A stretch of DNA of 28,525 nucleotides from Candidatus Parcubacteria bacterium (GCA_023443725.1 JAEZTF010000011.1:1-28525); one strand, 5' to 3'. Positions 9,176 to 16,843 are shown, counted from the first letter of the stretch. The notes: generated from the sequence alone by a model not told the origin. Translations and numbers: made by a program.

Positions 9176-11173
9176 TTACGGTGTTGGACTTATTTCTACT
9201 GTTGGGGTTACTTCTACTGGAGGTGCCATGTCTTCATTTGATTGAATTTCTTTTTTCTCATCTGTTTTGCTTGGCAAAGCTTCTGGAGTAGTTAAAGTTT
9301 TTTCTCCTTCAGTTGAAGTCTTTTTAGCTTCTTCAGTTTTCTTTTTATTTAATTCATCTAATTCTTTTTGCCACTCATTCAAAACTTTGCTAGCTGTCTC
9401 ATAGTCAGTTGAATCAGCTGGTACCAATTCCAAAGCTTTTTTCATTCTGTTTACTGCCAATTCCAACTTTCCTAATTGTTTACCACTATAAGCCCAGTTG
9501 TACCAACCATTAGCATAGTCATTTTTAGACATTACCACTTCTTCAAAAACTCTATCTGCAGATTCATAATCATTCAAACCAAAATACAATCCTCCTAAAT
9601 TCAACTTCAACATTGGGTCGTTTGGATTTAAAATAGCTGCTTGTTGATATGCCTGAACTGACCAGTCAGCTGCTCCATCAACTAAACCAATTAAAGATTT
9701 ATAAATCCCAGCTAAATTAGACCAATAAATAGAATTTGATTGATCTAAGCTAATTGCTGCTTTTGCTTCTCTTACAGATTGTTGGATTAAAGTTGATCCA
9801 TTTTCTTTATCAGTATCAGATATTTCTTTTTTATTCAAAAAATTTTGTGATAAAGCCAAACAAGTCTGACTATAACTAGCTCGATAATCAGCCATATTTG
9901 GATTCATTCCGATTGCTTTAATTTGATTATCATAAGTATTAGCGCCATCATTTTTAGCCGCTGCTTTAGCTGCTTTCATCCAATAAATATCAGCTGCTAA
10001 AATTCTTGTTTCCCAATAACCACCAAAACCAATCCCGGCTAAAAGTAACACTCCTATCAAATAAGGCATTACATTAATATTTTTTTCCGACAATAATAAC
10101 TTCATTTTTACTTCCCTAGTCTTCCAGAAATTTCCAAAAGCCAACAACCAAAAGAATAAAACTAAAACCAATAAATTAGCTGGTATAAACAAAACTGCTA
10201 ATACCATAACTAATGCCATCAAAAAATTATTATTTTTGATCTTCTTTAATAATTTACTTACACCCAATAGTACCCAAGCTAAAGCCAAAACTCCCATTTC
10301 TGTCCATACATTCAATATTCCCATTGATGAAGTATCAAAAGCCGAAGCCCAATATTTTGTTAAGTTAAATGATACTGGTTTAAAAGCCAAAAATGCTTGA
10401 TAAAAATTACCTACTCCAGTTCCAAACAAAGGACTATTTTTTAAACTTTCCACCGCTATTACCCAAGCTGTTCTGGTATCTAAATATCCCCAACCAAGTT
10501 TTACTATTTTATATATATCTAAGAAGAAAATTAAACCAAAGAATACTACTCCAATTGCTTCAGTTAAATAACTACTAAAATCTTCCTTTTCTTTCAATTT
10601 TGCCAATAATCCCTTTAACCAATTAATTACCAATAACAACATTAATATTGCTTCTCCGATCAAAGACCCAGTTAATGACCAACCCTGACCAATAGATAAT
10701 ATTGGATTAGATTTTGGCCAAACCAAAGGTAGTTTCGATACTGGAATCATAAAAGCGACCAAAGAACCAATTGCCACTATTATTCCCGAAATCGACAACC
10801 ATCTAAATTGAAAATTTCTTTCTTTTTCATCTTCAACTTGAACCCACAAAAATAACCACATCAATAATCCAATTATTGATCCAAATCCAGTTGGAGTCAT
10901 CATCGATCTGGTCCTTACTCCTGGTGTCATCATGAAAAACTCTACTCCAGACCATATAGCCAAAATCAAAAACCAGGTTAATAATCCATTCCACTTTACC
11001 GTCTCGTTTTTCTTTACAATTAGTTCCACTAACCACAAAAGTAATCCCACTCCTCCACCAACAATCAATAGTCCAGATTTAGCCAATCCAAACGAGTTAT
11101 ACATCAACGGTAAAAAGAAAAGAGGTAATAAAAACAAAACCAATCTAGTGTATATTTTTAAAATGGATTTCAT
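9176..11173 (-). CDS. O-antigen ligase/polymerase-like membrane protein with C-terminal TPR domain
   Basis: This 665-residue protein has about ten to twelve hydrophobic segments in its first 400 residues. It carries a Wzy_C/WaaL-type motif, NSPLFGTGVGNF (about 246-257), after a likely extracytoplasmic stretch. A TPR-like region (about 480-620) follows, including NPNDPMLKLNLGGLYFGLND, then a Lys/Glu/Thr/Pro-rich tail. The O-antigen ligase family transfers or polymerises lipid-linked glycans at the outer face of the cytoplasmic membrane; TPR fusions are common in bacteria with simple envelopes and in glycosylation systems. The substrate cannot be read from sequence. The upstream gene on the same strand is an M23 peptidase 114 bp away. 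A TATAGT sits 2 bp before the ATG, too close to serve as a normal -10 for that start, so the promoter is unclear. Confidence 0.82.
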   Translation of the reverse strand: MKSILKIYTRLVLFLLPLFFLPLMYNSFGLAKSGLLIVGGGVGLLLWLVELIVKKNETVKWNGLLTWFLILAIWSGVEFFMMTPGVRTRSMMTPTGFGSIIGLLMWLFLWVQVEDEKERNFQFRWLSISGIIVAIGSLVAFMIPVSKLPLVWPKSNPILSIGQGWSLTGSLIGEAILMLLLVINWLKGLLAKLKEKEDFSSYLTEAIGVVFFGLIFFLDIYKIVKLGWGYLDTRTAWVIAVESLKNSPLFGTGVGNFYQAFLAFKPVSFNLTKYWASAFDTSSMGILNVWTEMGVLALAWVLLGVSKLLKKIKNNNFLMALVMVLAVLFIPANLLVLVLFFWLLAFGNFWKTREVKMKLLLSEKNINVMPYLIGVLLLAGIGFGGYWETRILAADIYWMKAAKAAAKNDGANTYDNQIKAIGMNPNMADYRASYSQTCLALSQNFLNKKEISDTDKENGSTLIQQSVREAKAAISLDQSNSIYWSNLAGIYKSLIGLVDGAADWSVQAYQQAAILNPNDPMLKLNLGGLYFGLNDYESADRVFEEVVMSKNDYANGWYNWAYSGKQLGKLELAVNRMKKALELVPADSTDYETASKVLNEWQKELDELNKKKTEEAKKTSTEGEKTLTTPEALPSKTDEKKEIQSNEDMAPPVEVTPTVEISPTP

Positions 11174-11287
11174 ATACTATAACGTTACCAAAACTATTTT
11201 TTTTAAACAATCTATCAATTGTTTTTTTCTCCGCACTATCTCTTCTTGTTATTGTTTTACTACTTACTACTAGCTATTAGTTAATCA

Positions 11288-12388
11288 CTACTTAAGTACT
11301 GCCAATGGGTTCAATTTACCGCTTGGACCAATTACTTCAAAATGCAAATGTGTACCTGTTGATCTTCCTGTGCTTCCCATCGTTCCCAATTTTTGACCTT
11401 GATTCACCACTTGTCCAGCCTTAACCACCACAGAATTATTTAACATATGAGCATATAAAGTTTTATAACCATTTCCATGATCAATTACTACATAATTTCC
11501 ATAGCCACCTCCGTTCCATCCAGCTGTTACTACCGTTCCACCCTGTGCCGCCACAATTGGTGGATTAGAATGATTAGCAATGTCTACCGCCTGATGGTAC
11601 CAAGAATATTTCTGAGAAATTCCTCCAGAAGTTGGCCACATAAAATTACCTTCTCCTACCACTCCAGGAATTGGTGCTACTGTTCTAGTTGCCAAATATT
11701 TAGTATCAATCACCACTTCTTTTGGCTTAATACCGTCTGGAATCATCAATTCTTGACCAGCTGATAGTGCAAAAGTTTCATCATTAGCAAAAGTATTAAA
11801 AGGGTAATCGATGATATTTTGAGCATCCACTTGATAACTCTTAGCAATACTATAAATAGTCTCTCCTCTTTTTACTGTATGTCTTACCCCTGTTGCTGGT
11901 AATATTTTTAAAATTTGTCCTACTTTAATTGAATCAATCGATTTCAAATTGTTTTCCCACATGACGGTATCAATACTAACTCCAAATTTTTGAGCAATTG
12001 AAGACACCGTATCACCACTAACTACTCTATACTCTGTTGTTTCTCCTTTTGCCAAATTAGATACCATGGTATCTGCAGCTACCGTTCCATCCATTGCCAT
12101 CAATAAATAATTACTTCCTACTCCCTCTTTTCCAGCATCATTTATTAAATCTTCCAATTTTCCCGAAAAAAGTACCGTTAAAAATGCCAATACTGCCATA
12201 CTAATATTAATAAAACTCTGAGAAAATCTACCTCTCTGACGATACATTAATTTTGACATTAATACTTTTAAGGCTCCTATCCATCCCCACAAACCTCCCA
12301 AAATTTTGGAAAAAAATACTCCCTGAAACTTAAAAAATTCTCCTATTAGTTTCAATTCAGCCAACAAATTTTCCTTCAAATCAAACAT
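11288..12388 (-). CDS. Membrane-anchored LysM-LysM-M23 peptidoglycan endopeptidase
   Basis: This 366-residue protein has an N-terminal cytoplasmic/amphipathic region, a membrane segment (about 58-76), two LysM domains (about 117-163 and 168-217; YRVVSGDTVSSIAQKFGVS and HTVKRGETIYSIAKSYQVD) and a C-terminal M23 domain (about 250-366). The M23 zinc ligands are present: His265 and Asp269 in HQAVD, and His349 in HLHFE; His347 and His314 match the other catalytic histidines. It is therefore predicted to be an active metallo-endopeptidase that cuts peptide cross-links in the wall, held there by LysM. A good promoter (TTGGAA, 16 bp, TATAAT) ends only 9 bp before the ATG, and there is no SD, so the mRNA should have almost no leader. 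Confidence 0.92.
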   Translation of the reverse strand: MFDLKENLLAELKLIGEFFKFQGVFFSKILGGLWGWIGALKVLMSKLMYRQRGRFSQSFINISMAVLAFLTVLFSGKLEDLINDAGKEGVGSNYLLMAMDGTVAADTMVSNLAKGETTEYRVVSGDTVSSIAQKFGVSIDTVMWENNLKSIDSIKVGQILKILPATGVRHTVKRGETIYSIAKSYQVDAQNIIDYPFNTFANDETFALSAGQELMIPDGIKPKEVVIDTKYLATRTVAPIPGVVGEGNFMWPTSGGISQKYSWYHQAVDIANHSNPPIVAAQGGTVVTAGWNGGGYGNYVVIDHGNGYKTLYAHMLNNSVVVKAGQVVNQGQKLGTMGSTGRSTGTHLHFEVIGPSGKLNPLAVLK

Positions 12389-12397
12389 TGTGTCTCT

Positions 12398-12425
12398 ATT
12401 ATACTAAAAATCCAATTTTTTCCAA
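12398..12425 (-). promoter_or_regulatory. Promoter of the LysM-M23 gene
   Basis: On the - strand, TTGGAA (12425-12420), a 16-bp spacer and TATAAT (12403-12398). The start codon lies 9 bp after the -10, giving a leader of about 0-3 nt. The -35 box abuts the T-tract of the preceding terminator. Confidence 0.75.
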
Positions 12426-12479
12426 AAAAAATACGGTCAGAGAAGTTTGCACAATTGTGCTTCACCTCTCCGGCCGTAT
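12424..12479 (-). terminator. Long intrinsic terminator of the 12.5-13.4 kb unit
   Basis: On the - strand an imperfect hairpin is closed by ATACGG/CCGTAT, with an inner GAGA/TCTC stem and the palindrome GCACAATTGTGC at its tip (12431-12479). It is followed by a run of eight T residues. It begins 11 bp after the stop of the 179-residue gene. Confidence 0.85.
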
Positions 12480-12489
12480 CCTTGTCGTC

Positions 12490-13029
12490 TTAAACGATTG
12501 TTTTTTTAATATTGTTCACTCTGTTCATACGAACAAGTATGATGATAAATGCAATTACCAGTAAAACTGCTATCGCAACCAACACTATTGTCCACAAATG
12601 AATCCAAAACAGAACATGCCAATGGTCAATATAATAGAACCACATCGGTTTTATATTTGCGACAATGGTTGCTGCTATAATAGACATCACGGCCAGGATC
12701 ATAATAATTACGGCAGTTATCAACTGCATTTTGGGATTAGACCAAAATTTTTTCGAAAACTTTTCTTTGTTTTCTACCTTCTTTTTGATCTTTGTTTTGA
12801 TCAGACCAACAAAAATGGTAATAATCAAAGCAAGCAGCAAGACAATGCCATAGATGAACATTCTTCCGAAAAAATCGACCCAAGCGTCAGGACCTGCCAT
12901 TTCCTCTTTGATATACATCAAAGTGCCAAGCAAATTGAGTCCACTTAGGGCCACAAATATGATTAAGTAGGTCCAAAATGTTTTACCAAATCCATTTTGA
13001 TCAGATTTTTGTGTATCTTTATTTTTCAT
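12490..13029 (-). CDS. Small multi-spanning membrane protein, unknown function
   Basis: A 179-residue protein with four hydrophobic segments (about 17-38, 55-78, 103-125, 140-166) separated by Lys-rich loops. No family is recognised. It is the last gene of a three-gene unit: the upstream 62-codon ORF ends inside its start codon (ATGA overlap, 13026-13029), which implies translational coupling. A clear SD (AAGGAG, 10 nt before ATG) lies within the upstream gene. The unit ends in a strong terminator 11 bp downstream. Transport, immunity or stress roles are all possible and none is supported. Confidence 0.75.
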   Translation of the reverse strand: MKNKDTQKSDQNGFGKTFWTYLIIFVALSGLNLLGTLMYIKEEMAGPDAWVDFFGRMFIYGIVLLLALIITIFVGLIKTKIKKKVENKEKFSKKFWSNPKMQLITAVIIMILAVMSIIAATIVANIKPMWFYYIDHWHVLFWIHLWTIVLVAIAVLLVIAFIIILVRMNRVNNIKKTIV

Positions 13030-13214
13030 TTTCTTCCCTCTCCTTTGTCATTTCTGCCAAAAAACTTATCCAAAAATTCACGATCTCTTTTCCTTTTGAC
13101 TTTTCCAATAATCAGTCCAACTATCACCAATATAGTTACGGCGATAATCAAACCAATCAGTATTTTTGGATACAAATCCACCATCTCCGGAGTTAAAAAA
13201 ACAAAAAACCACAT
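13026..13214 (-). CDS. Small single-pass membrane protein (62 aa)
   Basis: A 62-residue protein with one strong membrane segment (about 17-38, ILIGLIIAVTILVIVGLIIG) and a highly charged cytoplasmic tail rich in Lys/Arg/Asp. Its TGA overlaps the ATG of the next gene by 4 bp. The gene before it ends 20 bp upstream. It lacks a strong SD, so coupling to the upstream ORF is likely. No family recognised. Confidence 0.65.
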   Translation of the reverse strand: MWFFVFLTPEMVDLYPKILIGLIIAVTILVIVGLIIGKVKRKRDREFLDKFFGRNDKGEGRK

Positions 13215-13234
13215 AAACTTTTTCTCACTTTCGT

Positions 13235-13390
13235 TTATTTATTTTTGAATACAAAAAAGTAAGTAGCTCCTAGCCAAACAGACATCACCATTTTTTGGAC
13301 GATCTCTGATTTGTCTTGGACATCCATTAATACTAATGCCGCCATAACAAAGACAGAAATTAGTACCGAAATTAAAACATGTTTACGCAT
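13235..13390 (-). CDS. Small membrane protein (51 aa), first gene of its unit
   Basis: The ORF starts MRKHVLISVLISVFVMAALV and ends FFVFKNK, with two hydrophobic segments around a short acidic loop. Two ATGs lie close together. The one at 13390 is preferred because AGAGGA sits 6 nt before it, whereas that SD directly abuts the ATG at 13396. A textbook promoter lies about 150 bp upstream, and the 62- and 179-residue membrane genes follow with 20 bp and -4 bp spacing. No family recognised; the support is the SD, the promoter and the context. Confidence 0.6.
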   Translation of the reverse strand: MRKHVLISVLISVFVMAALVLMDVQDKSEIVQKMVMSVWLGATYFFVFKNK

Positions 13391-13537
13391 CTTCATTCCT
13401 CTTTCTATTTTTTTAGAAATTTATTTAAAAGGATTACTCCTCTTATTCTTTAAGACAACAAGTTTTTAACGAGCTATATTCCAATAATGTTCAAAGATCC
13501 TCTAATTGCGTTCAATTAGGCATCAGAATATACCTTA

Positions 13538-13566
13538 ATTATATCAAAAAACATCTCATTTTGCAA
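13538..13566 (-). promoter_or_regulatory. Promoter of the three-gene membrane protein unit
   Basis: On the - strand, TTGCAA (13566-13561), exactly 17 bp, then TATAAT (13543-13538). The leader of roughly 140 nt contains a perfect short inverted repeat, CTAATTG..CAATTAG (13502-13519), close to the predicted start of transcription. It could be an operator or a 5' stabilising hairpin. Just upstream (13567-13582) is a CCTATAAT motif also found in the promoters at 22.1 and 22.8 kb. Confidence 0.75.
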
Positions 13567-13596
13567 CATTATAGGATGTAAACAAGCCAAAATAAT

Positions 13597-13650
13597 ACCG
13601 CCAAAGAGAGTTTAAAAACACTTTCGTGCTCTTATTCTCTCTTAAGCGGT
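13597..13650 (-). terminator. Likely terminator of the 13.7-15.2 kb membrane protein unit
   Basis: On the - strand ACCGCTTAAGAGAG pairs with CTCTCTTTGGCGGT (12 of 14 positions) around an inner hairpin. It is followed by ATTATTTT, a weak T-run. It begins 8 bp after the last gene of the unit and just before the next promoter. Confidence 0.6.
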
Positions 13651-13658
13651 TTAATCCG

Positions 13659-13904
13659 TCATTTTGTTTTTTGGTTTTTGATATGTTTCTTTCTGAAAAC
13701 CAAGAAAAGGATTATTGGATATACAACATCAATAACGAAACCAATCGAAACAAAAACGATCCAAATCATACTTCGACCAGTTATAGCAGAATATATACCC
13801 GAACAAAGCATCCCAAACCCCATACCTAGAATCATCGGAAAAGGAAATTCTGTATATATTCTCCAGAACTTTTTCCAAAGATATTTTCTCTCGTCTTTAT
13901 TCAT
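13659..13904 (-). CDS. MNRxxRKxFWKxxW-family small membrane protein, copy 3 (81 aa)
   Basis: An 81-residue protein starting MNKDERKYLWKKFWRIYTEF, followed by two hydrophobic segments (about 23-41 and 47-68) and a basic tail. The N-terminal motif and two-segment plan match the two genes immediately upstream, so the three are tandem paralogues. A strong SD (GGAGG, 9 nt before ATG) supports the start, and only 18 bp separate it from the previous gene. The function is unknown. The amphipathic, Trp-rich, basic N-terminus may lie on the inner membrane face. Confidence 0.7.
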   Translation of the reverse strand: MNKDERKYLWKKFWRIYTEFPFPMILGMGFGMLCSGIYSAITGRSMIWIVFVSIGFVIDVVYPIILFLVFRKKHIKNQKTK

Positions 13905-13922
13905 TTTTTCTTTCCTCCTTCT

Positions 13923-14153
13923 TTATTTCTTATTCTTTTTTCTCTTTTTGAGAAAGAAAAAGATTCCAACTGGAAACAAAAGGGTTACAACCATCGCAGC
14001 CAACATGGCTAAAATTGAATTTGCACTCCAGTAGGTTTTAACAAGTTCTGCTAGAAAAATACCAATCCCAAAACTGGAAATCGCAATAAAAGGAAATTTT
14101 TCAAAAATTCCCCACCATTCTTTCCAGAATGCTTTCCTATCTTCCCTATTCAT
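13923..14153 (-). CDS. MNRxxRKxFWKxxW-family small membrane protein, copy 2 (76 aa)
   Basis: A 76-residue protein starting MNREDRKAFWKEWWGIFEKF, with two hydrophobic segments (about 22-40 and 46-66) and a Lys-rich end. Its start overlaps the end of copy 1 by 8 bp, and AGGAG lies about 9 nt before the ATG, so translation is probably coupled. No domain is recognised beyond the shared motif. Confidence 0.7.
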   Translation of the reverse strand: MNREDRKAFWKEWWGIFEKFPFIAISSFGIGIFLAELVKTYWSANSILAMLAAMVVTLLFPVGIFFFLKKRKKNKK

Positions 14154-14418
14154 TTTCTTTTTCTCCTGCCTTTAATTGATTTTTTGTTTTGATAGTCTTG
14201 AAAATCAAACGACCAAACACAATTAAGATAATCAGGGCTATCGCCACATCAAGGATTACGAGACTCAACCAACCTTTGTGCGACTGTATTAGCCCAAGTT
14301 TGTAAAAGATTGTGATAAATACATAAGCAATTATCCAACCCAATTCTGTAAATGCTAATATAGGCTTAAAACAACTCCACCATTCTTTCCAGAATGCTTT
14401 TCTCTCGGTTCTGTTCAT
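14146..14418 (-). CDS. MNRxxRKxFWKxxW-family small membrane protein, copy 1 (90 aa)
   Basis: A 90-residue protein starting MNRTERKAFWKEWWSCFKPI, with two hydrophobic segments (about 24-45 and 53-75) and a charged tail. An in-frame ATG exists 33 bp upstream, but the start at 14418 is preferred. It has AAGGA at good spacing and gives the same N-terminus as its two downstream paralogues. The last 8 bp overlap copy 2. Function unknown. Confidence 0.7.
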   Translation of the reverse strand: MNRTERKAFWKEWWSCFKPILAFTELGWIIAYVFITIFYKLGLIQSHKGWLSLVILDVAIALIILIVFGRLIFKTIKTKNQLKAGEKENE

Positions 14419-14432
14419 TTTTATCCTTCTTT

Positions 14433-14522
14433 TCAAGAATATTTTTTCCAAAAGGCAAAAATTACTATCAACGCCACCGCAATTAGGATTGATACGATCT
14501 TTTTCTTACGTGTTTCTTTCAC
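14433..14522 (-). CDS. Very small single-pass membrane protein (29 aa, GTG start)
   Basis: The ORF reads (M)KETRKKKIVSILIAVALIV... and ends KKYS: a basic N-terminus, one membrane segment and a basic end. It fills the gap between the 167- and 90-residue genes with 12-14 bp on each side, which is the main argument that it is real. The start codon is GTG, with only a weak AAGAAG purine stretch upstream. It is too short for routine gene calling. Confidence 0.45.
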   Translation of the reverse strand: MKETRKKKIVSILIAVALIVIFAFWKKYS

Positions 14523-14534
14523 TTTTTTCTTCTT

Positions 14535-15038
14535 TCAAAACGTTTTTGCTAAGAAAATAGCTACTGCTATTATTAAAACCCCAACTATTCCTCCGATCAC
14601 TACATCTTTGATTTCTTTCTTCAGTCTTTTGACTAAGGAATAAAAACACAGACAAATAAATACCAGTAAATGGGTCGCTCCTAGTGTCGCCAAGACCGGC
14701 CAACAGTATTGCCAAAAAGTCTCAATGATGACATTTTTTTCATAAAACAACATCACTGCAATCACTGATACCGTGTTGACGGTCAAAAAGAAACCAATTG
14801 TAAAATTGGAAAATCTTTCTGATCCTCCATTGGCTATCGACGGTCCGAATAGAGTTTTTGGTGCCAATTCTATAATCAGCAGTCCAAATAAAAATACTGC
14901 CAAACCATAGACAACCCATAAGTATTTTGTCTCCATTTGAACAGTTGCTAAATAATAGGCTAACACTATAATCGGAATTAAAATGGATATCAAAAAAAAG
15001 CTTAGTGACTTAAGATAAAAAACAAAATCCTCCCTCAT
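14535..15038 (-). CDS. Multi-spanning membrane protein, unknown function (167 aa)
   Basis: Five hydrophobic segments (about 8-31, 38-58, 78-97, 107-132, 144-164) make this the largest protein of its unit. An AAGGGG SD lies about 9 nt before the ATG. A 36-codon ORF lies 30 bp upstream and a 29-codon ORF follows directly. No catalytic motif or known family is seen; an integral partner of the small one- and two-pass proteins beside it is possible but unproven. Confidence 0.7.
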   Translation of the reverse strand: MREDFVFYLKSLSFFLISILIPIIVLAYYLATVQMETKYLWVVYGLAVFLFGLLIIELAPKTLFGPSIANGGSERFSNFTIGFFLTVNTVSVIAVMLFYEKNVIIETFWQYCWPVLATLGATHLLVFICLCFYSLVKRLKKEIKDVVIGGIVGVLIIAVAIFLAKTF

Positions 15039-15068
15039 CTTTCTTTCCCCTTCAAAATTATTTTCTGA

Positions 15069-15179
15069 TCAAATCAAACCACATGAAATGCCGATGATTG
15101 TCGCAAGGCCAAAAGCAAAAACTACTGCCAGCAAAATCCATTTATGGTTGCTCCAGAATACCTTTACTTTCTCTTTCAT
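15069..15179 (-). CDS. Very small single-pass membrane protein (36 aa)
   Basis: The ORF starts MKEKVKVFWSNHKWILLAVV, continues as one membrane segment and ends ISCGLI before TGA. The KVFWSNHKW stretch resembles the KAFWKEWW motif of the downstream paralogues. AAGG lies about 13 nt upstream, longer than ideal. It is the first ORF after the extended -10 promoter at 15322-15330. Confidence 0.5.
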   Translation of the reverse strand: MKEKVKVFWSNHKWILLAVVFAFGLATIIGISCGLI

Positions 15180-15321
15180 TTTCTTTGTTCACCCTTCTAT
15201 ATTTATTTTTAGATCAAAAATTTATCTCAAAAGATTTCTCTTTTTGTTTTCAAAATGACGGATTTTCAAGGGACCATTTTAAATATCCATAGCTTTTTAC
15301 TAGATATTAAAACTTGTCCCG

Positions 15322-15330
15322 ATTATACCA
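15322..15330 (-). promoter_or_regulatory. Extended -10 promoter for the 13.7-15.2 kb unit
   Basis: On the - strand TGGTATAAT lies 7 bp after the rho stop codon, with no good -35. The TGGTA(T/C)AAT form also occurs in the promoters at 22.09 and 22.78 kb. It leaves a leader of about 135 nt before the first small ORF. Confidence 0.5.
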
Positions 15331-15336
15331 GAATTT

Positions 15337-16725
15337 TTATTTTTTCCCTATTCTTGCCAAGAATTCAGCATTATTTTTAGTTTTACTCATTTGAGAAATT
15401 ATCATATCAGTTGCATTATTGTTTTCTCCAACTGCATCAAACATTCTTCTGATAGCAATTACTTTTTGCAAAGTAGCTGGGTCTAAAATCAAATCCTCTT
15501 TTCGAGTTCCTGATTTTAAAATATCAAAAGCTGGGAAAATTCTTCTTTCCGACAAATCTCGGTCCAATCTCAATTCCATATTTCCAGTTCCTTTAAATTC
15601 TTCAAAAATCAAATCATCCATTTTTGAACCAGTGTCCACTAATGCAGTTCCAATAATAGTTAAAGAACCACCATTTTCAATTTTTCTAGCTGCTCCAAAA
15701 AATCTTTTTGATGGATACAAAGCCGCTGGATCAAAACCACCAGATAATGTTCTACCGCTGGTTGGAATTGCCAAATTGTAAGCGCGAGCAAGTCGAGTAA
15801 TCGAATCAAAAACTACCACTACATCCTTACCTAATTCCACCAATCTTTTGGCCCTTTCCATACCAATTTCTGCTGCCCTTGTTTGATCTTCCGGTTTTTG
15901 ATCAAAACTGGATGCTACTACCTCACCTTTTATAAATCTTTGCATATCAGTCACTTCTTCAGGTCTTTCACCTACCAATATAGCCATCAAATGAACATTT
16001 GGATAATTTATTGATACTCCAGCAGCAATTTCTTTAAGCAAAGTGGTTTTACCTGCTTTTGGTGGTGACACTACCATTCCTCTTTGACCAAAACCAACTG
16101 GACAAAATAAGTCCAAAATTCTGGTTGATAAAATTTCAGCATCAGTTTCCAATTTCATTTGTTTTTCTGGATAAATAGGCACTAAATCCTTAAACTCTGG
16201 TCTTTTTAAAGCTGCAGTTAATTCCCCATCGTTGACTTTATCAATCCTTGTCATTGCCCAATATTTTTCATTTTCTTTTGGCATTTTAGCCACACCCACA
16301 ATCAAATCTCCGGCTCTAAGTCCATATCGACGAACTTGCATCGAACCAATATAAGCATCTTTTCCATTTGGTAAAAAATTTGGTCTAACAAATCCACTAC
16401 CATCTTGAACAATTTCTAAAATTCCAGAGATTGGTTGAGTCACTACATTATTAACTGGTGGAGTAAAATGAGGTCTTTGAACCTGATTTTGTGTTTGTTG
16501 TACCACTGGTGCAACCCGGCCTTGCCCTTCCGAAGCTTTGGCGGAGGAGGGCTTTACAAAACTAACGGTGTTATTGTCTTTAGGTTTTACCTCTTCAACA
16601 ACTTCTTTAACAAATTCTGGAGCTTCTACTTTAGCTGGCTCCACTTTAACAGGTTTATCCGCCTGTAGTTCCGCAGGAACGGAGGCGGGCTCATTTTCAA
16701 CCTGAGCTACGATTTTCTTTGGCAT
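15337..16725 (-). CDS. rho: Transcription termination factor Rho
   Basis: A 462-residue Rho: ring-shaped RNA-dependent ATPase that ends transcription. The N-terminal ~95 residues are a variable, low-complexity extension. The OB-type RNA-binding domain follows (about 97-170; SGILEIVQDGSGFVRPNFLP), then the motor domain with Walker A PPKAGKTT (221-228), Walker B DVVVVFDS (301-308), Q-loop-region PTSGRTLSGGFDP and R-loop-region GTALVDTGSKMDD. It is about 40 residues longer than the usual ~420, and part of the excess comes from two palindromic elements inserted in frame in the extension. No SD is seen. A strong promoter lies about 120 bp upstream, with a small hairpin in the leader (TGGAC..GTCCA, 16772-16787). 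Confidence 0.97.
   Translation of the reverse strand: MPKKIVAQVENEPASVPAELQADKPVKVEPAKVEAPEFVKEVVEEVKPKDNNTVSFVKPSSAKASEGQGRVAPVVQQTQNQVQRPHFTPPVNNVVTQPISGILEIVQDGSGFVRPNFLPNGKDAYIGSMQVRRYGLRAGDLIVGVAKMPKENEKYWAMTRIDKVNDGELTAALKRPEFKDLVPIYPEKQMKLETDAEILSTRILDLFCPVGFGQRGMVVSPPKAGKTTLLKEIAAGVSINYPNVHLMAILVGERPEEVTDMQRFIKGEVVASSFDQKPEDQTRAAEIGMERAKRLVELGKDVVVVFDSITRLARAYNLAIPTSGRTLSGGFDPAALYPSKRFFGAARKIENGGSLTIIGTALVDTGSKMDDLIFEEFKGTGNMELRLDRDLSERRIFPAFDILKSGTRKEDLILDPATLQKVIAIRRMFDAVGENNNATDMIISQMSKTKNNAEFLARIGKK
16524..16552 (-). repeat. Palindromic element within the rho N-terminal extension (1)
   Basis: An imperfect palindrome, GCCCTTCC..GGAGGAGGGC, with AAGCTT at the centre. It encodes PSSAKASEGQ (about residues 59-68) and is much more GC-rich than the flanking gene. 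It is in frame and lies in a region Rho does not need for its fold. Confidence 0.65.
16659..16688 (-). repeat. Palindromic element within the rho N-terminal extension (2)
   Basis: A nested palindrome: outer arms CCGCCT/AGGCGG, inner arms GTTCC/GGAAC. It encodes PASVPAELQA (about residues 13-22), is in frame, and is GC-rich against an AT-rich gene. Confidence 0.65.
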
Positions 16726-16843
16726 TTTTTTTGGAAAAATTTATAAACAATAATTACTATTTATATAAGATTGGACCTGCACGTCCATATTAAAAACGTT
16801 GGAAAACAACATAAAAAACGGGAAATTTCTTAAATTCAAGTTA

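Noticed and set aside
11205..11231. + strand terminator (AAACAAT..ATTGTTT plus T-run)
   Set aside because: No + strand gene lies upstream, and on the - strand it is followed by A residues. It is probably chance in AT-rich sequence.
12490..15179. Alternative genetic code (TGA as sense), as in some Patescibacteria
   Set aside because: Several genes end cleanly at TGA just before the next start, and Trp is TGG throughout.
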